Below, one piece after another: positions 11,723-22,786 of a stretch of DNA of 64,000 nucleotides. The notes beneath the pieces are model-generated. The model ran no database searches and was not told the origin of the DNA. It worked only from the letters and a program-made list of their open reading frames with translations. The stretch spans positions 496,001 to 560,000 of the forward strand of contig PPXM03000007.1 of assembly GCA_003707065.3 (NCBI GenBank), written 5' to 3'. Numbering within the stretch: position 1 is the stretch's first letter; each line of letters begins with the position of its first letter. The position numbers and the translations under genes were made by a program. This DNA is from Trigonopsis variabilis (Eukaryota > Ascomycota > Trigonopsidomycetes > Trigonopsidales > Trigonopsidaceae).

Positions 11723-13438
11723 ATGAGTTGCCGTGATCAGCTTTTGGGAGTTCTCCCCGCCGTCACAAACTCCCAACAGCATGAGCCGATGATCTTGATA
11801 GCGTCAATTTTGGCAGCGTGCTTCTTTATACTGACTGCATACAATCAGTATAGAATTGCATGTATCTCAGAACCGCTACCAGTTCTTCGTCTGCCGTATG
11901 CGTTCTACCGGGCATCAGAATATGTGGAGGATGGAGACTTTTATATCTTTAGGAATATTAGGTTTGCCCGACCGCCGGTAAAAGAATTTCGGTGGAAAGT
12001 GCCAGAGCCACCTGAGGATGAACGACACAAAGGCATTCAAGACGGCTCTCAGGGATGGATCTGTCATCAAGCTAATATGGATGGAAGTGTGATCTCACAC
12101 ACGAATTGGACAAACAACAACGAAGACTGCTTATTCTTGCACGTCTATGTCCCTCGGAAAGCTCTTGCGCGGGAAACAGGTCCTCTTCCTGTTGTTCAGT
12201 GGATTCACGGTGGTGGATACGTATCAGGTGCTGCCGGGGAGAGTTTGTATGATGGAGGCATATTCATTCGAGCATGCCAAGGGAATGCTATATATGTGGC
12301 TGCGAATTACCGGCTAGGAGCATTTGGATGGCTATCTGGGCCTGAGTTCGACCAAGGTAAGGCGGTGTCGAATGTAGGTTTCTGGGACCAGCGCGCGGCC
12401 AGCCAATGGATAGTTGATTATATTGGATTGTTGAATGGAGACCCAGCTAAGATTACTGTTCATGGGGAAAGCGCTGGAGCAGGATCGATTGTTCATCACT
12501 TGACCGCTCAGCGTGGTCAACTAAGACCCTTATTTTCTAGGGCTATCATACAGTCTCCTGCGTTTGCGCCTCAGTATTATAAACCATCCATCGATGATGT
12601 TTATGAAGATTTCCTTTTCCGGTGTAACTGTTCATCGGTTGAGTGTCTTTATGGAGTGCCTGAGAACGTATTGGCCAGTGTGAATGCTGAAATGGTGGGC
12701 AGAGGAGGGAAGGGGCACTTTTTATTTGGTCCTGTGGTTCAAGGCTCCTTTACCACCGAGCTGCCATGGGATGATTTGGAACAGGGCCATTTTGCGCGTG
12801 GCGTTTCTATCTTTGTGTCGAACATGGCCGATGAAGGGGCGATTTTCGTCAATTCTTTAATTGTGACTACCGATGATTTGGTGGCTGAGATTCGGAGATA
12901 TCTTCCCCATATTTCAAATCAAGCGTTGGCCCAATTACTTGATCTTTATCCCCTAGAGAAGACCATCCCACCTCAGAATGAGCGCGACAGAATGTCAAGA
13001 ATGATTCGAGACGCTGCTGTCACTTGTAATGTCAGAGCTCTGGCTCTTGCATATGGCCCAGACTGCCATGTGGCTCGAATTGTCATTCCTCCTTCTTATC
13101 ATGGAATGGATTTATTCTTGACTTTTTATCCTGACAGTGTCGGCAGCCCAGCAAAAAGGCCAGCAGAAATCAAAACCTTGGAAGGACTCTCGAGAGGATG
13201 GAAGAGTTATATCGCATCAATGATCTTGGATGGAGATCCAAATACTTCTAGGTTCAGAGCACGAAAGATCCCAGGCTTCTATGATCCAGACCGGCCGACT
13301 TGCGAGATTCCAGAGGTCCGTCTTGAATACGACGGAGTATTGGGAGTTCTAGTTGGCCCTACTGACTTTGCGGTGGGTATCAATCGCGATATGTCATTTA
13401 AACATTGTGCATTCTGGTATTCCGACGTTTGGAGATGA
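11723..13438 (+). CDS. Type-B carboxylesterase, likely membrane-anchored
   Basis: This single exon encodes 571 residues from the first ATG of the frame; the frame extends upstream only from a TTG. Residues about 24-41 (ILIASILAACFFILTAY) form a probable signal anchor. The alpha/beta-hydrolase features are EDCLFLHVYVP, the oxyanion HGGGY and the nucleophile elbow GESAG with Ser about 250; the catalytic His is probably the one in SYHGMDLF. Family members hydrolyse carboxylic esters or lipids; the substrate cannot be told. The C-terminus stops soon after a conserved block, without a GPI or retention signal that I can see. A lumenal or extracellular enzyme is inferred from the anchor and the Cys residues. 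No paralogue is nearby. Confidence 0.85.
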   Translation: MSCRDQLLGVLPAVTNSQQHEPMILIASILAACFFILTAYNQYRIACISEPLPVLRLPYAFYRASEYVEDGDFYIFRNIRFARPPVKEFRWKVPEPPEDERHKGIQDGSQGWICHQANMDGSVISHTNWTNNNEDCLFLHVYVPRKALARETGPLPVVQWIHGGGYVSGAAGESLYDGGIFIRACQGNAIYVAANYRLGAFGWLSGPEFDQGKAVSNVGFWDQRAASQWIVDYIGLLNGDPAKITVHGESAGAGSIVHHLTAQRGQLRPLFSRAIIQSPAFAPQYYKPSIDDVYEDFLFRCNCSSVECLYGVPENVLASVNAEMVGRGGKGHFLFGPVVQGSFTTELPWDDLEQGHFARGVSIFVSNMADEGAIFVNSLIVTTDDLVAEIRRYLPHISNQALAQLLDLYPLEKTIPPQNERDRMSRMIRDAAVTCNVRALALAYGPDCHVARIVIPPSYHGMDLFLTFYPDSVGSPAKRPAEIKTLEGLSRGWKSYIASMILDGDPNTSRFRARKIPGFYDPDRPTCEIPEVRLEYDGVLGVLVGPTDFAVGINRDMSFKHCAFWYSDVWR

Positions 13439-13677
13439 GCTAGATGGTGTAGCAATTGAGAGTCTGAGGTGGCAACCCAAGGTGTTATTTTTACGTTTTT
13501 GCATGGAAGGAATTGTTATTGCTCGTTTATTATTGCATTAGGGCGAATTTGTTCTTAATCCCACGTCTGTTCGTTGGAAAGAGTGCGCGTAGTCTTGATT
13601 TGGTTGCCTTGGGTAGAGCTCGAGATCTGAGCTCCCCTCGTAGCGCCTAATCTTTTATCTGGCCTGAGTCATTCACC

Positions 13678-14484
13678 ATGGATTTCAATGACCCTGATGC
13701 CATTCTAGATTTAGATAATATCCGCCATGCCCTGGTGCGAATGGAAGATAGTATAGTGTTTAAGCTGATTGAGCGGGCTGCTTTTCCCACACAGCTAGAG
13801 ACTTATTCTCCACAGAGTATTCCTATACCCGACTTTGAAGGCTCCTTTTTTGATTGGTTTCTCTTGCAGACTGAGATTATGCAAGGTGAGTAAATGTGAC
13901 ATGTGGTGAAACTAAGTCATCTAGCCAAAGTGCGGAGATATCAGTCGCCGGATGAAGTGCCTTTCAATGCGGAGCAAGTTGCGAAAATTCCCACCATTCT
14001 TCCGCCTATCCACTATCCTCCCATTTTATATCCGAATCCTAATCCTGTCAATCATTGTGCTAAGATTAAGTCGGTCTACATTTCGGACATTGTGCCTCAG
14101 ATATGCGAGCATGCTTCTCAACCGGAAAACCAAGGCTCTAGTGCCTGTGCAGACGTGGAATGTTTACAGGCAATGAGCCGACGGATTCACTTTGGCCGCT
14201 TTGTGGCTGAATCTAAGTTTCGGTCCGAGAAGGACAAGATGACCGAGCTAATTCTGAAGAAAGATGTTAAAGGTCTAGATGAGGCTATTACAAACCGGGC
14301 GGTGGAGGCTAGAGTCCTGGAACGGTTACGTCGGAAAGCCGAGACCTATGGGGTAGATCCAAATCTAAATAATGACAATGTGCGCAAGGTCAACGTCGAG
14401 GCGGTTGTATCTGTGTATCGGGATTATATCATCCCTCTAACGAAGGAGGTCGAAGTCGATTATTTACTGAGACGGTTAGATTAA
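13678..14484 (+). CDS. ARO7: Chorismate mutase
   Basis: Exons 13678-13885 and 13925-14484 are joined by a 39-bp intron and give 255 residues, essentially the length of yeast Aro7 (256). The start MDFNDPDAILDLDNIRHALVR and the join giving KVRRYQSPDE are diagnostic for the eukaryotic allosteric AroQ type. The C-terminal VYRDYIIPLTKEVEVDYLL is also conserved. The enzyme turns chorismate into prephenate for Phe and Tyr synthesis. In the family it is activated by Trp and inhibited by Tyr, but I did not check the effector residues. It converges on ZPR1 with 99 bp between stops. Confidence 0.96.
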
Positions 14485-14583
14485 GTCATGTATTACTATT
14501 ATCTAGAATCAAAACTTTTCTCGTACAGAGTTGAATTAGATCTCCACCGTGACTACTATACAAACACCATAAAGTTACATCCC

Positions 14584-15990
14584 TTAAGACGAAGGGTTAC
14601 CCTCCTCCTTCTTCTCTTTGTCATCCTCTTCTTTTGACTCGTCCTGGTCGACTTTGATATCGTTCAGTCCGTATTCTTCGTTTTCAGCCTCTGACCGTTG
14701 GTAATCTTCAATAGTCATATTAGGATCACTGTCGGGAGCGTAGAAGTTTTGGATGTAGCTGCTGGCTAAAGGATCCTCGAGAATGAGTGTAAACTTCTCC
14801 TTTCCATCAGCAGCCAATGTGAGCCCACTAAGGAATTTAACCCATTGGTTCTTTGTACTCTCATCCATCGAGTCTGAAGTTTCCGTAAAAACTTTCTCCT
14901 TCAGTTCATCGTGAACTTGGCGAAGAATACCCTCAATCGTCGTGAACCGCCCTCCCAGAGAACCAGGTTGAACATCAAGGTTGAGCTCAGGGACCCGGAG
15001 TAAACATGATTCAGATTTGAGCAGATCACGAGTAAGATCCTCCTTATCTTCGACCTTGAGCGTAATCCGACGACCATGGTCAGGAATTGCTCCTCCGGTC
15101 TTGACTTCGTTCGACTTGTAACCGCAGTAGTCACAAACGGTCGACATCAAGACGACATCCTTAAAATGGGGAATATTGACCACTTTCATATTAGTGTCGC
15201 ATCGTCGAAGACATGAAGGGCATGACGAAGGGAATCGATGGACTGTATCATATTGAGACGTGACATCTTCTGGCTCAGGCTCAGTCACTTGAGCGGTCTG
15301 GCTCATCTGAGGACCTTGCTCAGTATTGACCAGTCCAAGTGCTTCATTTTGAACCGACGTTCTCGTGTAATCGGTTCGGGTCCATTTCTGACCCGAGTCG
15401 CCGGGGATGAACTCAAGCCAGCTGTTACCTGCAGGGTCATCCACTTTGACGGTAAAAGGGAAAAGGCTGCCATCCAGCAATGATTTCATCTTGGTCAAAA
15501 ATGCTTCAATCTGTTCATACGCTTCTGGTTGCTGCTCTTTTCGAATCTTTTGACCAGCTTCGAGGTCTTGAATTGTCTCAGAAATCACTCCCTCAACTGT
15601 AGTCAACTGTCCTCGCTGGGGAGGCACTTCAAAGTCCAATTCGGGGATAGCCACACTAGCACTCTCAGACTTGACTACTTGCCGACTCAAATCCTTCTTA
15701 GACTCGACCTTTAACGTATAGATTGATCCTTTGGGTTGGATCTCTGAAGCAGGCTGGATCTCCGAGTTCTTGAAACCACAGTGAGGACACTCAAATGACA
15801 TAAGGACAACTTCCTTGAAATATGGGATTCTAGTTAATAACAATTTCGTCGTTCCATTTTCATGGCAGTTCATACACAACGACTCAATTTCCTGGACCGG
15901 ATAGGAATCGTCATGATCTGCTGTTCCTGCTTGTTCTGCAGCTTCCACCACCTGTCCGACCGGCTGAAACTCTTTCTCTTGTTGACTCAT
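14584..15990 (-). CDS. ZPR1: Zinc-finger protein ZPR1 (eEF1A chaperone)
   Basis: An intronless gene of 468 residues. It has the duplicated ZPR1 layout: a first C4 zinc finger at about residues 39-71 (CMNC, then CPHCGF) followed by a beta domain, and a second C4 finger (CPSC, then CDYCGY) followed by a second beta domain. Each finger is followed by the family block 'PxFKxVVLMS'. The C-terminus is a run of acidic and Lys residues. ZPR1 helps newly made eEF1A fold and moves to the nucleus on growth signals. All eight zinc-binding Cys are present. It diverges from ALG2 across a long 878-bp interval. Confidence 0.96.
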   Translation of the reverse strand: MSQQEKEFQPVGQVVEAAEQAGTADHDDSYPVQEIESLCMNCHENGTTKLLLTRIPYFKEVVLMSFECPHCGFKNSEIQPASEIQPKGSIYTLKVESKKDLSRQVVKSESASVAIPELDFEVPPQRGQLTTVEGVISETIQDLEAGQKIRKEQQPEAYEQIEAFLTKMKSLLDGSLFPFTVKVDDPAGNSWLEFIPGDSGQKWTRTDYTRTSVQNEALGLVNTEQGPQMSQTAQVTEPEPEDVTSQYDTVHRFPSSCPSCLRRCDTNMKVVNIPHFKDVVLMSTVCDYCGYKSNEVKTGGAIPDHGRRITLKVEDKEDLTRDLLKSESCLLRVPELNLDVQPGSLGGRFTTIEGILRQVHDELKEKVFTETSDSMDESTKNQWVKFLSGLTLAADGKEKFTLILEDPLASSYIQNFYAPDSDPNMTIEDYQRSEAENEEYGLNDIKVDQDESKEEDDKEKKEEGNPSS

Positions 15991-16868
15991 TAATCTCTTT
16001 AACTTTTGGTAACTGTCCAGTCAAGTTGGGACTTATATGTAGCTGAGAAAAATTTTAGTCACGTGCAGTTGGGAGTTTCCGTTTTAGCTCTTCGACGCCC
16101 GAGATTGTTCGAGAAGGCACTGATTAGAATGAGAGAGAATTAAAGAAAGAATAGTAGAAAACGTGCAATTTTCTCTCAAACTGATGCTGTCAGAATCGTT
16201 GGTTTGACCAGCACTAAGCGGAACTAGACATCAAGCAGAGGCTGGCTACATCAGTGACTTTTGGACACTCGACTCAGGCACACTAATCTAAGAAATAGGC
16301 TAAAGGTTAGATGAGTTGGCATCATAAAGTATACAAATGTTTTACAGTAGTGTTGTGTCAGACCTGATAAGAGCTTGTGATTACCTCGAATGGTTGAGTT
16401 TCTAGTTCAAATTAGAGAGTGCACTAGAGGAAGATATACATTGAAAGAACCCCGAGAGTAAATTAGCAGTGAATTCGGATCTGAGTAGCAAATAGGTCTG
16501 GAAATCTAGTAGAAGGTAGCTACGGCAAGACTATCAAGAGAAATGATTACTTCTAGTAGAGTCATCGTTCTGACGAGAAGCGTAGTATAACAGAACCCCA
16601 GAAAAGATTTACTATCTTTGGGGATGATTCAGTAGGCGAGTAAGGTTCTTAAAAAACAAGCTAAGGTGCATCAAATGAGATCGATGACAATGAAAAGCTT
16701 CTGCATCCCTTACTGGAACCGATGGTGGTGTCGTCACTGATGCATGCTAGGTAACAGAAAGGACCACCAAAAAAGCTAGTCGCTACGCAAGGGAACTCCT
16801 TTCTAATTAGACACACCCTTCTAATAAGACGGCGGGAGACTCCTACCAACCGAGGCTATTTCCAAGTC
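15991..16868. other. Gene-free divergent interval ZPR1 / ALG2
   Basis: These 878 bp contain no ORF with family features on either strand and no tRNA signature. Near 16800-16830 there is a near-direct repeat (TTCTAATTAGAC and TTCTAATAAGAC). A short minus-strand frame (16849-16661) looks like chance. The interval is long for this gene-dense window and could hold an unannotated non-coding RNA. Confidence 0.4.
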
Positions 16869-18261
16869 ATGAAAATCGCCTTTATTCACCCTGATCTCGG
16901 GATAGGTAATCAAAATTATAAGGCCATTCTAATTGCCAGGTGGAGCGGAACGGTTGATTGTTGATGCAGCTTTGGGGCTCCAAAGTTTAGGTCACTCGGT
17001 TCGGATCTATACCTCTCATTGTGATCCTAGCCACGCATTCCCTGAGGTGGCCAATGGAGATATTCCAGTCACTGTTATAGGTGACTCACTGCCCATAACT
17101 ATCCATGGCCGGTTTTATATAGTATGTGCCATTGCCCGCCAGCTCGCCCTAACGTGGCACTTGATCCGCTCGGGCGTTCTCTACGATGCATTTATTATTG
17201 ACCAGTTACCTGTTTGTATACCAATAATCCGATCTCAAACCACTAGTAAAGTTCTGTTTTATTGTCACTTTCCCGACCAACTCCTTTCCCGACACGACGG
17301 ACTGTTGAGAAAGCTTTACAGGCTCCCGTTTGATACTTTGGAGGGCCTTGCTATCAGCTCAAGTAACAAAATAGTTGTCAATAGCCATTTCACGCAAAAA
17401 GTCTTTGATACCATCTTTCCTTCTCTCCCTCATCCCTCGGTTATCTATCCTTGTGTCGATGTCAATAAATCATATTCGGTATCGTCCGACATATCCTCTC
17501 TATTCAGCAATTATCGTCTTATTATCTCAATCAACCGTTTTGAAGTAAAGAAGAATATCGGTCTCGCAATAGAAGCTTTTGCGAAACTGAAGGACCATCC
17601 CCAGTTTTCGACTTTGCGGCTTGTCTTGGCTGGTGGCTATGATGATCGTGTATTTGAGAACCACGAATGCAAAGTCAAACTTGAGATTTTGACTACTAAT
17701 CTTGGTCTACGCCATGCGACTATCGTTCTCCCTAATGACATACCATCGTTGATCGAGGAAGTCAGAAATAACGAAGTCCTTTTTATGCCTTCCGTCTCAG
17801 AAGAGACAAAACAATCTCTTCTCAAGATAGCCAGCCTTCTTGCCTATACTCCAGAGAACGAACATTTTGGAATAGTTCCTTTGGAAGCCATTTTGGCTGG
17901 AACGCCAGTCCTAGCAACAAATACTGGTGGTCCGTTAGAAACAATCGATGAAAATATGACAGGATGGCTTCGTTCAAAGCATGATGTTGATGGATGGGCT
18001 CTTGTAATGGAGAAGGCCGTGTTCTCATTAACTCCCGAGAAGAGAAAAGAAATGGCCTCCTATGGTATCACACAGGTAAAGAAACGATTCTCAAGAGAAG
18101 AAATGGCGCGAGAATTCGAATCGGATGTCAAAGAGATCCTTCAATCTCAAGACCCTGACGTTCGTTGGGTCTCGGACCTGTATTTGTTTGTCGTTGTATC
18201 TTCCGTTTCCTTTATCTGGCTTGTCTCTCTCATCCTTGCAGTAAGATGGTATTTAGCTTGA
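16869..18261 (+). CDS. ALG2: Alpha-1,3/1,6-mannosyltransferase Alg2
   Basis: A 37-nt first exon (16869-16905, MKIAFIHPDLGIG) is spliced over a 34-bp intron to 16940-18261, giving 452 residues. The join rebuilds the conserved GGAERL. The GT-B retaining-transferase motif E-x7-E is seen in ENEHFGIVPLEAILAGTPV, followed by NTGGPLET. The C-terminus ends in a hydrophobic segment (LYLFVVVSSVSFIWLVSLIL) that should bind the ER membrane. Alg2 adds the second and third mannoses to the dolichol-linked oligosaccharide on the cytosolic face of the ER. Yeast Alg2 is about 50 residues longer; the whole catalytic core is present here. It converges on KCS1. Confidence 0.94.
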
Positions 18262-18384
18262 TGTCGTCTTTACTACTTTCACACGTGCACCTTATCTCTG
18301 TACTTATTGTCCTATTTTTATTTTACCTAGTACGGTCAATGGTATGTTTACATAAGCGGCTGCTGCATTATAGCTATCATACAA

Positions 18385-20310
18385 TTAGGTCGATACTTCG
18401 TCGTCCGTAAATCCTCCATCATGCCCTTCAACTAACCATTCATTCAACATGCCATCCACCCTATCATAATTTTCCCCCGATTTCTCTCCTATAGTTAGGA
18501 AGTATGTATATAACGTTCGCAGACCCCGCAAGTAACCATTATCGGGGCAGCTCGGATGGGCGGGAGGAAAAGGGGTGTCAGGTTTGAGACTCTTGCTACC
18601 AATTATGCACTGTGCAAAATCAATTATTCTTAAATGAATGGCCGAGTTCTCATCTGCCCCGTCATAAATCAACAGCAGACTAGAACCGTAGAGTCGGTAA
18701 CCTTTCAAGGTCTTAATGATACCATACAGTACCTGTATTTTGGACAAGATCTTTTGAATCTTGCAGAGAATAGATTCTTCACTAAGCCCATTCCAGAGGA
18801 ACCGCTTAATACAATCCTCGAACTGTGTGCCTGCTCGCACTTCTCTTCCGAAATATTTATCCTCATAAGTGAACTTTTGGCTGGTCACATCCCATACCTG
18901 CATCCCACAGAGTCGGACGCCCAACATGCGACTTGTTGTCCTGGAACACTTGGACCTTTGTGAATCCCGCTTAGTAGGTGTAGCATCCACGCCATATTGT
19001 CTTGTCCCCATTTTCAAGTCCATCACGCAGGGCTTCTTCATTCCTTGGGTCAGATCCTCCAATAATAGAAAGCGTTCTGTTCTTGATCGAGGCTTATCAT
19101 CGATCTTCCTCGAGGAATTTGCTCCGAGATCTTTCAAGGAACTCAGCGATCGAACAGGCTTGGCCATAGATGAGTGATTATTTAACTCAAGATCATCCAT
19201 AGCGAAAACAGAATCCGAGAAACTCGAGTCAGCACTATGGGCAAAATTGCGTCGGTGAACGCGTCTAGGAGCAAAAACCTCGTTAAGCACCTGCTCTTGG
19301 AGTGACAAGTTGACAGTGGTAGACCCCCAAGACTTCGAATGTTGGTCTTGTTGGGGAGCTGAAGACGAGTACCGCTCAACAAGAGACTCTGGTAAAAGAT
19401 GTCGGTTGTCCTCCACCAAAACTTCAGGCAAGTCTTCTCGCCGAGAATGCCGGACATTGAGAATACCAATGTATTTTGGCATGAAAGGTAGCAATTCAGG
19501 ATGGTGTAGCTCGATATTTTCGTACCAGGCTCGCTCTCTAGTGACCAATAATTTGCACACAGCTTTTCGCGAGAAGCGAAAGAAAGACGTATGGCCGCCA
19601 ACGGTATGACTAAAAGGTGTCAATTCTACCACCCTAGGCAAATAGGTGATTGAATCGGATGGCGTTTTTTCACTTTCGTCTTCGGACGCCTCAGCCGGTG
19701 CGTTCGGGTAAGTAAATGAGACTGAACTTCGATTGGCAGGACGTGATGACTTTTGAGGTGATAACTGAGGTGGTTGATGAGGAATATATGTCGCGGAAGA
19801 GATATTAGTGGAAGTATTAGGACCCTCGTCAGTATTGGTACCATCGCCAATAAATCCATGAGATGCCTGGTTTGAATGGAAGAGACGGAGGGACTTGGAA
19901 GCTTTTCTTGCGCCGGAATCAGAAATTTTCGTTTCATTACACGAAACCGTAGGATTGGCGAGCCTTTGGGGATCGGTGGATGAATTGGTTGGACTGAGGT
20001 CCAAAGTAAAAGGCTCAGGCTCCGCTTGGTCATCAGTCTCAGGCGCAGGCTCTTCCACAGGAGAAATAAACGGTAAACCAGCCACTCCTGTGGGTGACGT
20101 TATGGTAAAAGTTCCGACAGGAGTCATCATGTCATGACGGGCATTAGTAGAGTGCATAGAATGTAGTGTCGGTGAATGAGAAGAGGAAGATTCTGATTCT
20201 GAATTACTATCTAGCCGATGGAGGGGCCCAAGAATACTATCCGGAGCCGACCGGCATAAGAGAGACCGATTAAAAGGCTGTCGACTAGACGACTCAGTTG
20301 GCCGAGTCAT
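18385..20310 (-). CDS. KCS1: Inositol hexakisphosphate kinase Kcs1
   Basis: An intronless gene of 641 residues. A Ser-rich, low-complexity N-terminal half (about residues 1-230) is followed by the inositol-polyphosphate kinase fold: FSRKAVCK near the N-lobe, the catalytic PxxxDxKxG signature as [14 protein letters not shown] at about residue 425, SLLLIYD, and IDFAQC near the C-terminus. The enzyme makes the diphosphoinositol 5-PP-InsP5 from InsP6 and so influences phosphate sensing and vesicle traffic. Yeast Kcs1 is about 1050 residues, so this version has a much shorter N-terminal extension, as is common outside budding yeasts. The ATG at 20310 is the first of the frame. Confidence 0.93.
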   Translation of the reverse strand: MTRPTESSSRQPFNRSLLCRSAPDSILGPLHRLDSNSESESSSSHSPTLHSMHSTNARHDMMTPVGTFTITSPTGVAGLPFISPVEEPAPETDDQAEPEPFTLDLSPTNSSTDPQRLANPTVSCNETKISDSGARKASKSLRLFHSNQASHGFIGDGTNTDEGPNTSTNISSATYIPHQPPQLSPQKSSRPANRSSVSFTYPNAPAEASEDESEKTPSDSITYLPRVVELTPFSHTVGGHTSFFRFSRKAVCKLLVTRERAWYENIELHHPELLPFMPKYIGILNVRHSRREDLPEVLVEDNRHLLPESLVERYSSSAPQQDQHSKSWGSTTVNLSLQEQVLNEVFAPRRVHRRNFAHSADSSFSDSVFAMDDLELNNHSSMAKPVRSLSSLKDLGANSSRKIDDKPRSRTERFLLLEDLTQGMKKPCVMDLKMGTRQYGVDATPTKRDSQRSKCSRTTSRMLGVRLCGMQVWDVTSQKFTYEDKYFGREVRAGTQFEDCIKRFLWNGLSEESILCKIQKILSKIQVLYGIIKTLKGYRLYGSSLLLIYDGADENSAIHLRIIDFAQCIIGSKSLKPDTPFPPAHPSCPDNGYLRGLRTLYTYFLTIGEKSGENYDRVDGMLNEWLVEGHDGGFTDDEVST

Positions 20311-20903
20311 TATATGTATATATAATCAAAAATATGTCAAATTTCGTCTGACTAGTGTTAAAAAGCAAATTCCCGCCTGTTAAGATCCTCCAGCTATCTC
20401 ACTTGACGGAGCCTTAACACTCAAAGCACTTACCTTTCTATATTATGTATTTGTCACTGATGTAGATAGGATCATAATCAATAGCCCAGCACACTTTAGT
20501 TTTCGCTTGAATAGTGCACTCTTTCTGTAACAAGACTGGTCGGTGGTGATCAGTCTAATGTGGCAGGGAAAACAAGGCGGCTAAACGTATAATATCCCAA
20601 GCCAATATATTGAACAGTCTCAGTGAGAAGGTTTTATTAACAGACGGTTTCAGCTGATGATTGTTCTTGGTAGTGATAGGAGGCCTACACAGTAGTCGCT
20701 AAGGTAGGGTGACTTCAATACACAAAGCTTTTAAGTACAATATGTTACAACAATGGATCTGGCTGGAGTCCCTCTTCCATGGTACAACATGGGAGAATGA
20801 TTAGTGAAGAGACAAAACATAGCGCGATAAAGAGTAATCGCACATGAAAAGTCAAAGATAAGGGCCAGTGACTACTCTTGCTGGCGACACGTGTCTAGAT
20901 ACA
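20311..20903. other. Gene-free interval (KCS1 promoter, TRM12 3' side)
   Basis: This 593-bp interval separates two minus-strand genes. Near KCS1 it is AT-rich (TATATGTATATATAATC just upstream of the start). No ORF, tRNA or repeat of note was seen. Confidence 0.45.
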
Positions 20904-22208
20904 TCATGTGATGGATACATCAACCACAACGTGCCAGATGTCGGGAGCGAACGTTTTGACTTTCTCCACGTGTTTGAAACGAGCTGTGGGTCCAAAATAT
21001 TCCACGGTTTTGTTTAAAAAGGCGGGAATCCCTTTCACTGAGGCATTGCCATGAACATGTAAGGTGACAGGTCTTGCTCTGGGAGCCAGAGCCAAAATTT
21101 CCTTGACTAGAGGCCATGAAGCTTCACTTGACGGTAAGAGTCCAAGATTGATATGGCTTAGTGATCCGAGATCGTCTTGAGATAGTCGTTTCACCCGTTC
21201 CAAACAATGACGATTATCTTCATTGAAGATGGTCAGGCGATATGAGAGATCACCATCCCATTGTTGTTGATGGCTAACATGTTTAACCTTCCATTTATTT
21301 GAAACAGCTCCCCGAGTGAATCCCTCTACGCTCCAAGGATTTAATTCCCAGCATAACACTCGTCCCCCGTTCTTGGCATAGCTGAATGCAAAATAGCCTA
21401 TTCCCGAGTAAAGATCTAAAACCAAACTTTCGTTCACGTCTGTAAATCCCAAAACTCGTCGTTTCTCTTTGATGTTCCCACGACTAAACATGGTGTATCG
21501 AGGTGCCCAAGATTGGGTAATCTCATTCTGTCGCACTGAGATCCAGTATGCTTGAGAAAAGTCCTTATCAGTTGGCTTCTCATATATTTGTTGTCTTCGA
21601 TCGATTGGATATTCTTCTGGGTCCGGCCCAAAGTCGCCATATAGCGTAATCAAACCTACCGGCCGTCGGACGACATCATCCTTCGGTATAGGACACAGAA
21701 CTGCAATATGTGTCCCATGGAGAATATAACACACATCCTTCCATAAGCTCGCGATCTCGCCTTTCAAAGACTGATCCTCGAAGACGTTCAGCCATTCTTG
21801 TTTGCCAAGAGTATTGGAGGGAAATATTATGAAGCTCCCATAAACAGTCCAGCGCTTTGGAATATGAGATCCGAGCAGACCGATCCCATCCTTACAAGGC
21901 TCACTAATCTTGGAGAGAAACTCCCGAAATCGAAAGTCTAGTTTCGCAGCAGGATCGCAGCTTTCCGGTTCCGCGGTCGGCGTTCGTATTAGAATTGGTC
22001 TCTTCAGCCATTCTTCAGGCGCATTTGGTAGCACATCTCCGAGAACATTGGCAGAGTCACATTTCTCTGAGACTAATTTGGTTCCTATACCTAAAAGACC
22101 TTGCTCGGTCTTAATGAACCCTAATCTCCTATCAAAAAGCTCTAGCGACTCGAGATATGTTTTCAATCTCTTCGCCTCATTTGCTTTCGTAAGTATATAA
22201 ATGCTCAT
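20904..22208 (-). CDS. TRM12: tRNA wybutosine-synthesising protein 2
   Basis: An intronless gene of 434 residues. The C-terminal half is a class I methyltransferase-like domain: VLDLYSGIGYFAFSYAKNGG binds S-adenosylmethionine, followed by CWELNPWSVEGF and ITLHVHGN-like strands. TYW2/Trm12 moves the 3-amino-3-carboxypropyl group of AdoMet onto the wyosine base at position 37 of tRNA-Phe. The motif WELNPW (E/DxNP) distinguishes the TYW2/Trm5 group, and the position of RYTMFSRGN before it fits TYW2. The length matches the yeast protein (462). The preceding intergenic region is 578 bp and otherwise empty. Confidence 0.92.
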   Translation of the reverse strand: MSIYILTKANEAKRLKTYLESLELFDRRLGFIKTEQGLLGIGTKLVSEKCDSANVLGDVLPNAPEEWLKRPILIRTPTAEPESCDPAAKLDFRFREFLSKISEPCKDGIGLLGSHIPKRWTVYGSFIIFPSNTLGKQEWLNVFEDQSLKGEIASLWKDVCYILHGTHIAVLCPIPKDDVVRRPVGLITLYGDFGPDPEEYPIDRRQQIYEKPTDKDFSQAYWISVRQNEITQSWAPRYTMFSRGNIKEKRRVLGFTDVNESLVLDLYSGIGYFAFSYAKNGGRVLCWELNPWSVEGFTRGAVSNKWKVKHVSHQQQWDGDLSYRLTIFNEDNRHCLERVKRLSQDDLGSLSHINLGLLPSSEASWPLVKEILALAPRARPVTLHVHGNASVKGIPAFLNKTVEYFGPTARFKHVEKVKTFAPDIWHVVVDVSIT

Positions 22209-22786
22209 GGACTCATGACCGTCGCCGTCCTAGGGAGAGGAACAGGAAGTAGAGTAGAAAGGGCTGCGAAATTTGATACTGCCGATACATTGAGCCGTTC
22301 AGTACAAGGAAAGCAGACAGTCAAGAAAAATACGTCAGAAAAGTCTTATTGGTAGTATTGTAAAGAAAAATCAAGTAATAGTTGGCTTCTCATGTAATTA
22401 TCACTAAGATATCGAGATATTATCTAGCTCCCCAGTTGTCATGTCAATAACAAGCAGATAGTGTTTAATCAGTATTTTTGACACTTATTATGAAGACCTT
22501 GAGCTCTGACTAGATCTTTTTTCTTCGCAGGAGGAATTATAGCCGACATTGTGTTCAAGATGTTCTTTTTTCCACTCGATTTCCTTCAATTATCTATATC
22601 TCCTCCAAGTCATAAAGATGATAACTGCAAAGAACCATCGATTATAGGTAGAATACAGCATTGCTCAAAGAAATATACACTTATCTTTCTTCCAGTCCAG
22701 TCCGCCTTAATATACACATATAGTGCAGGTGCTAAAGAAGCGATATCTCTATCAAAAGTCCCTGAATGCTTTTTATGAAAAGATCT
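22209..22786. other. Gene-free interval (TRM12 promoter, SHE4 3' side)
   Basis: These 578 bp hold one plus-strand open stretch (about 22531-22778) preceded by an acceptor-like TTCTTCGCAG, but no upstream exon with a normal intron length could be joined in frame. Nothing else is supported. Confidence 0.4.

Noticed and set aside
22531-22778. Plus-strand open stretch after an acceptor-like TTCTTCGCAG, reading GGIIADIVFKMFFF
   Set aside because: No upstream exon could be joined in frame with an intron of normal length, and the region is antisense to flanking 5' and 3' ends.
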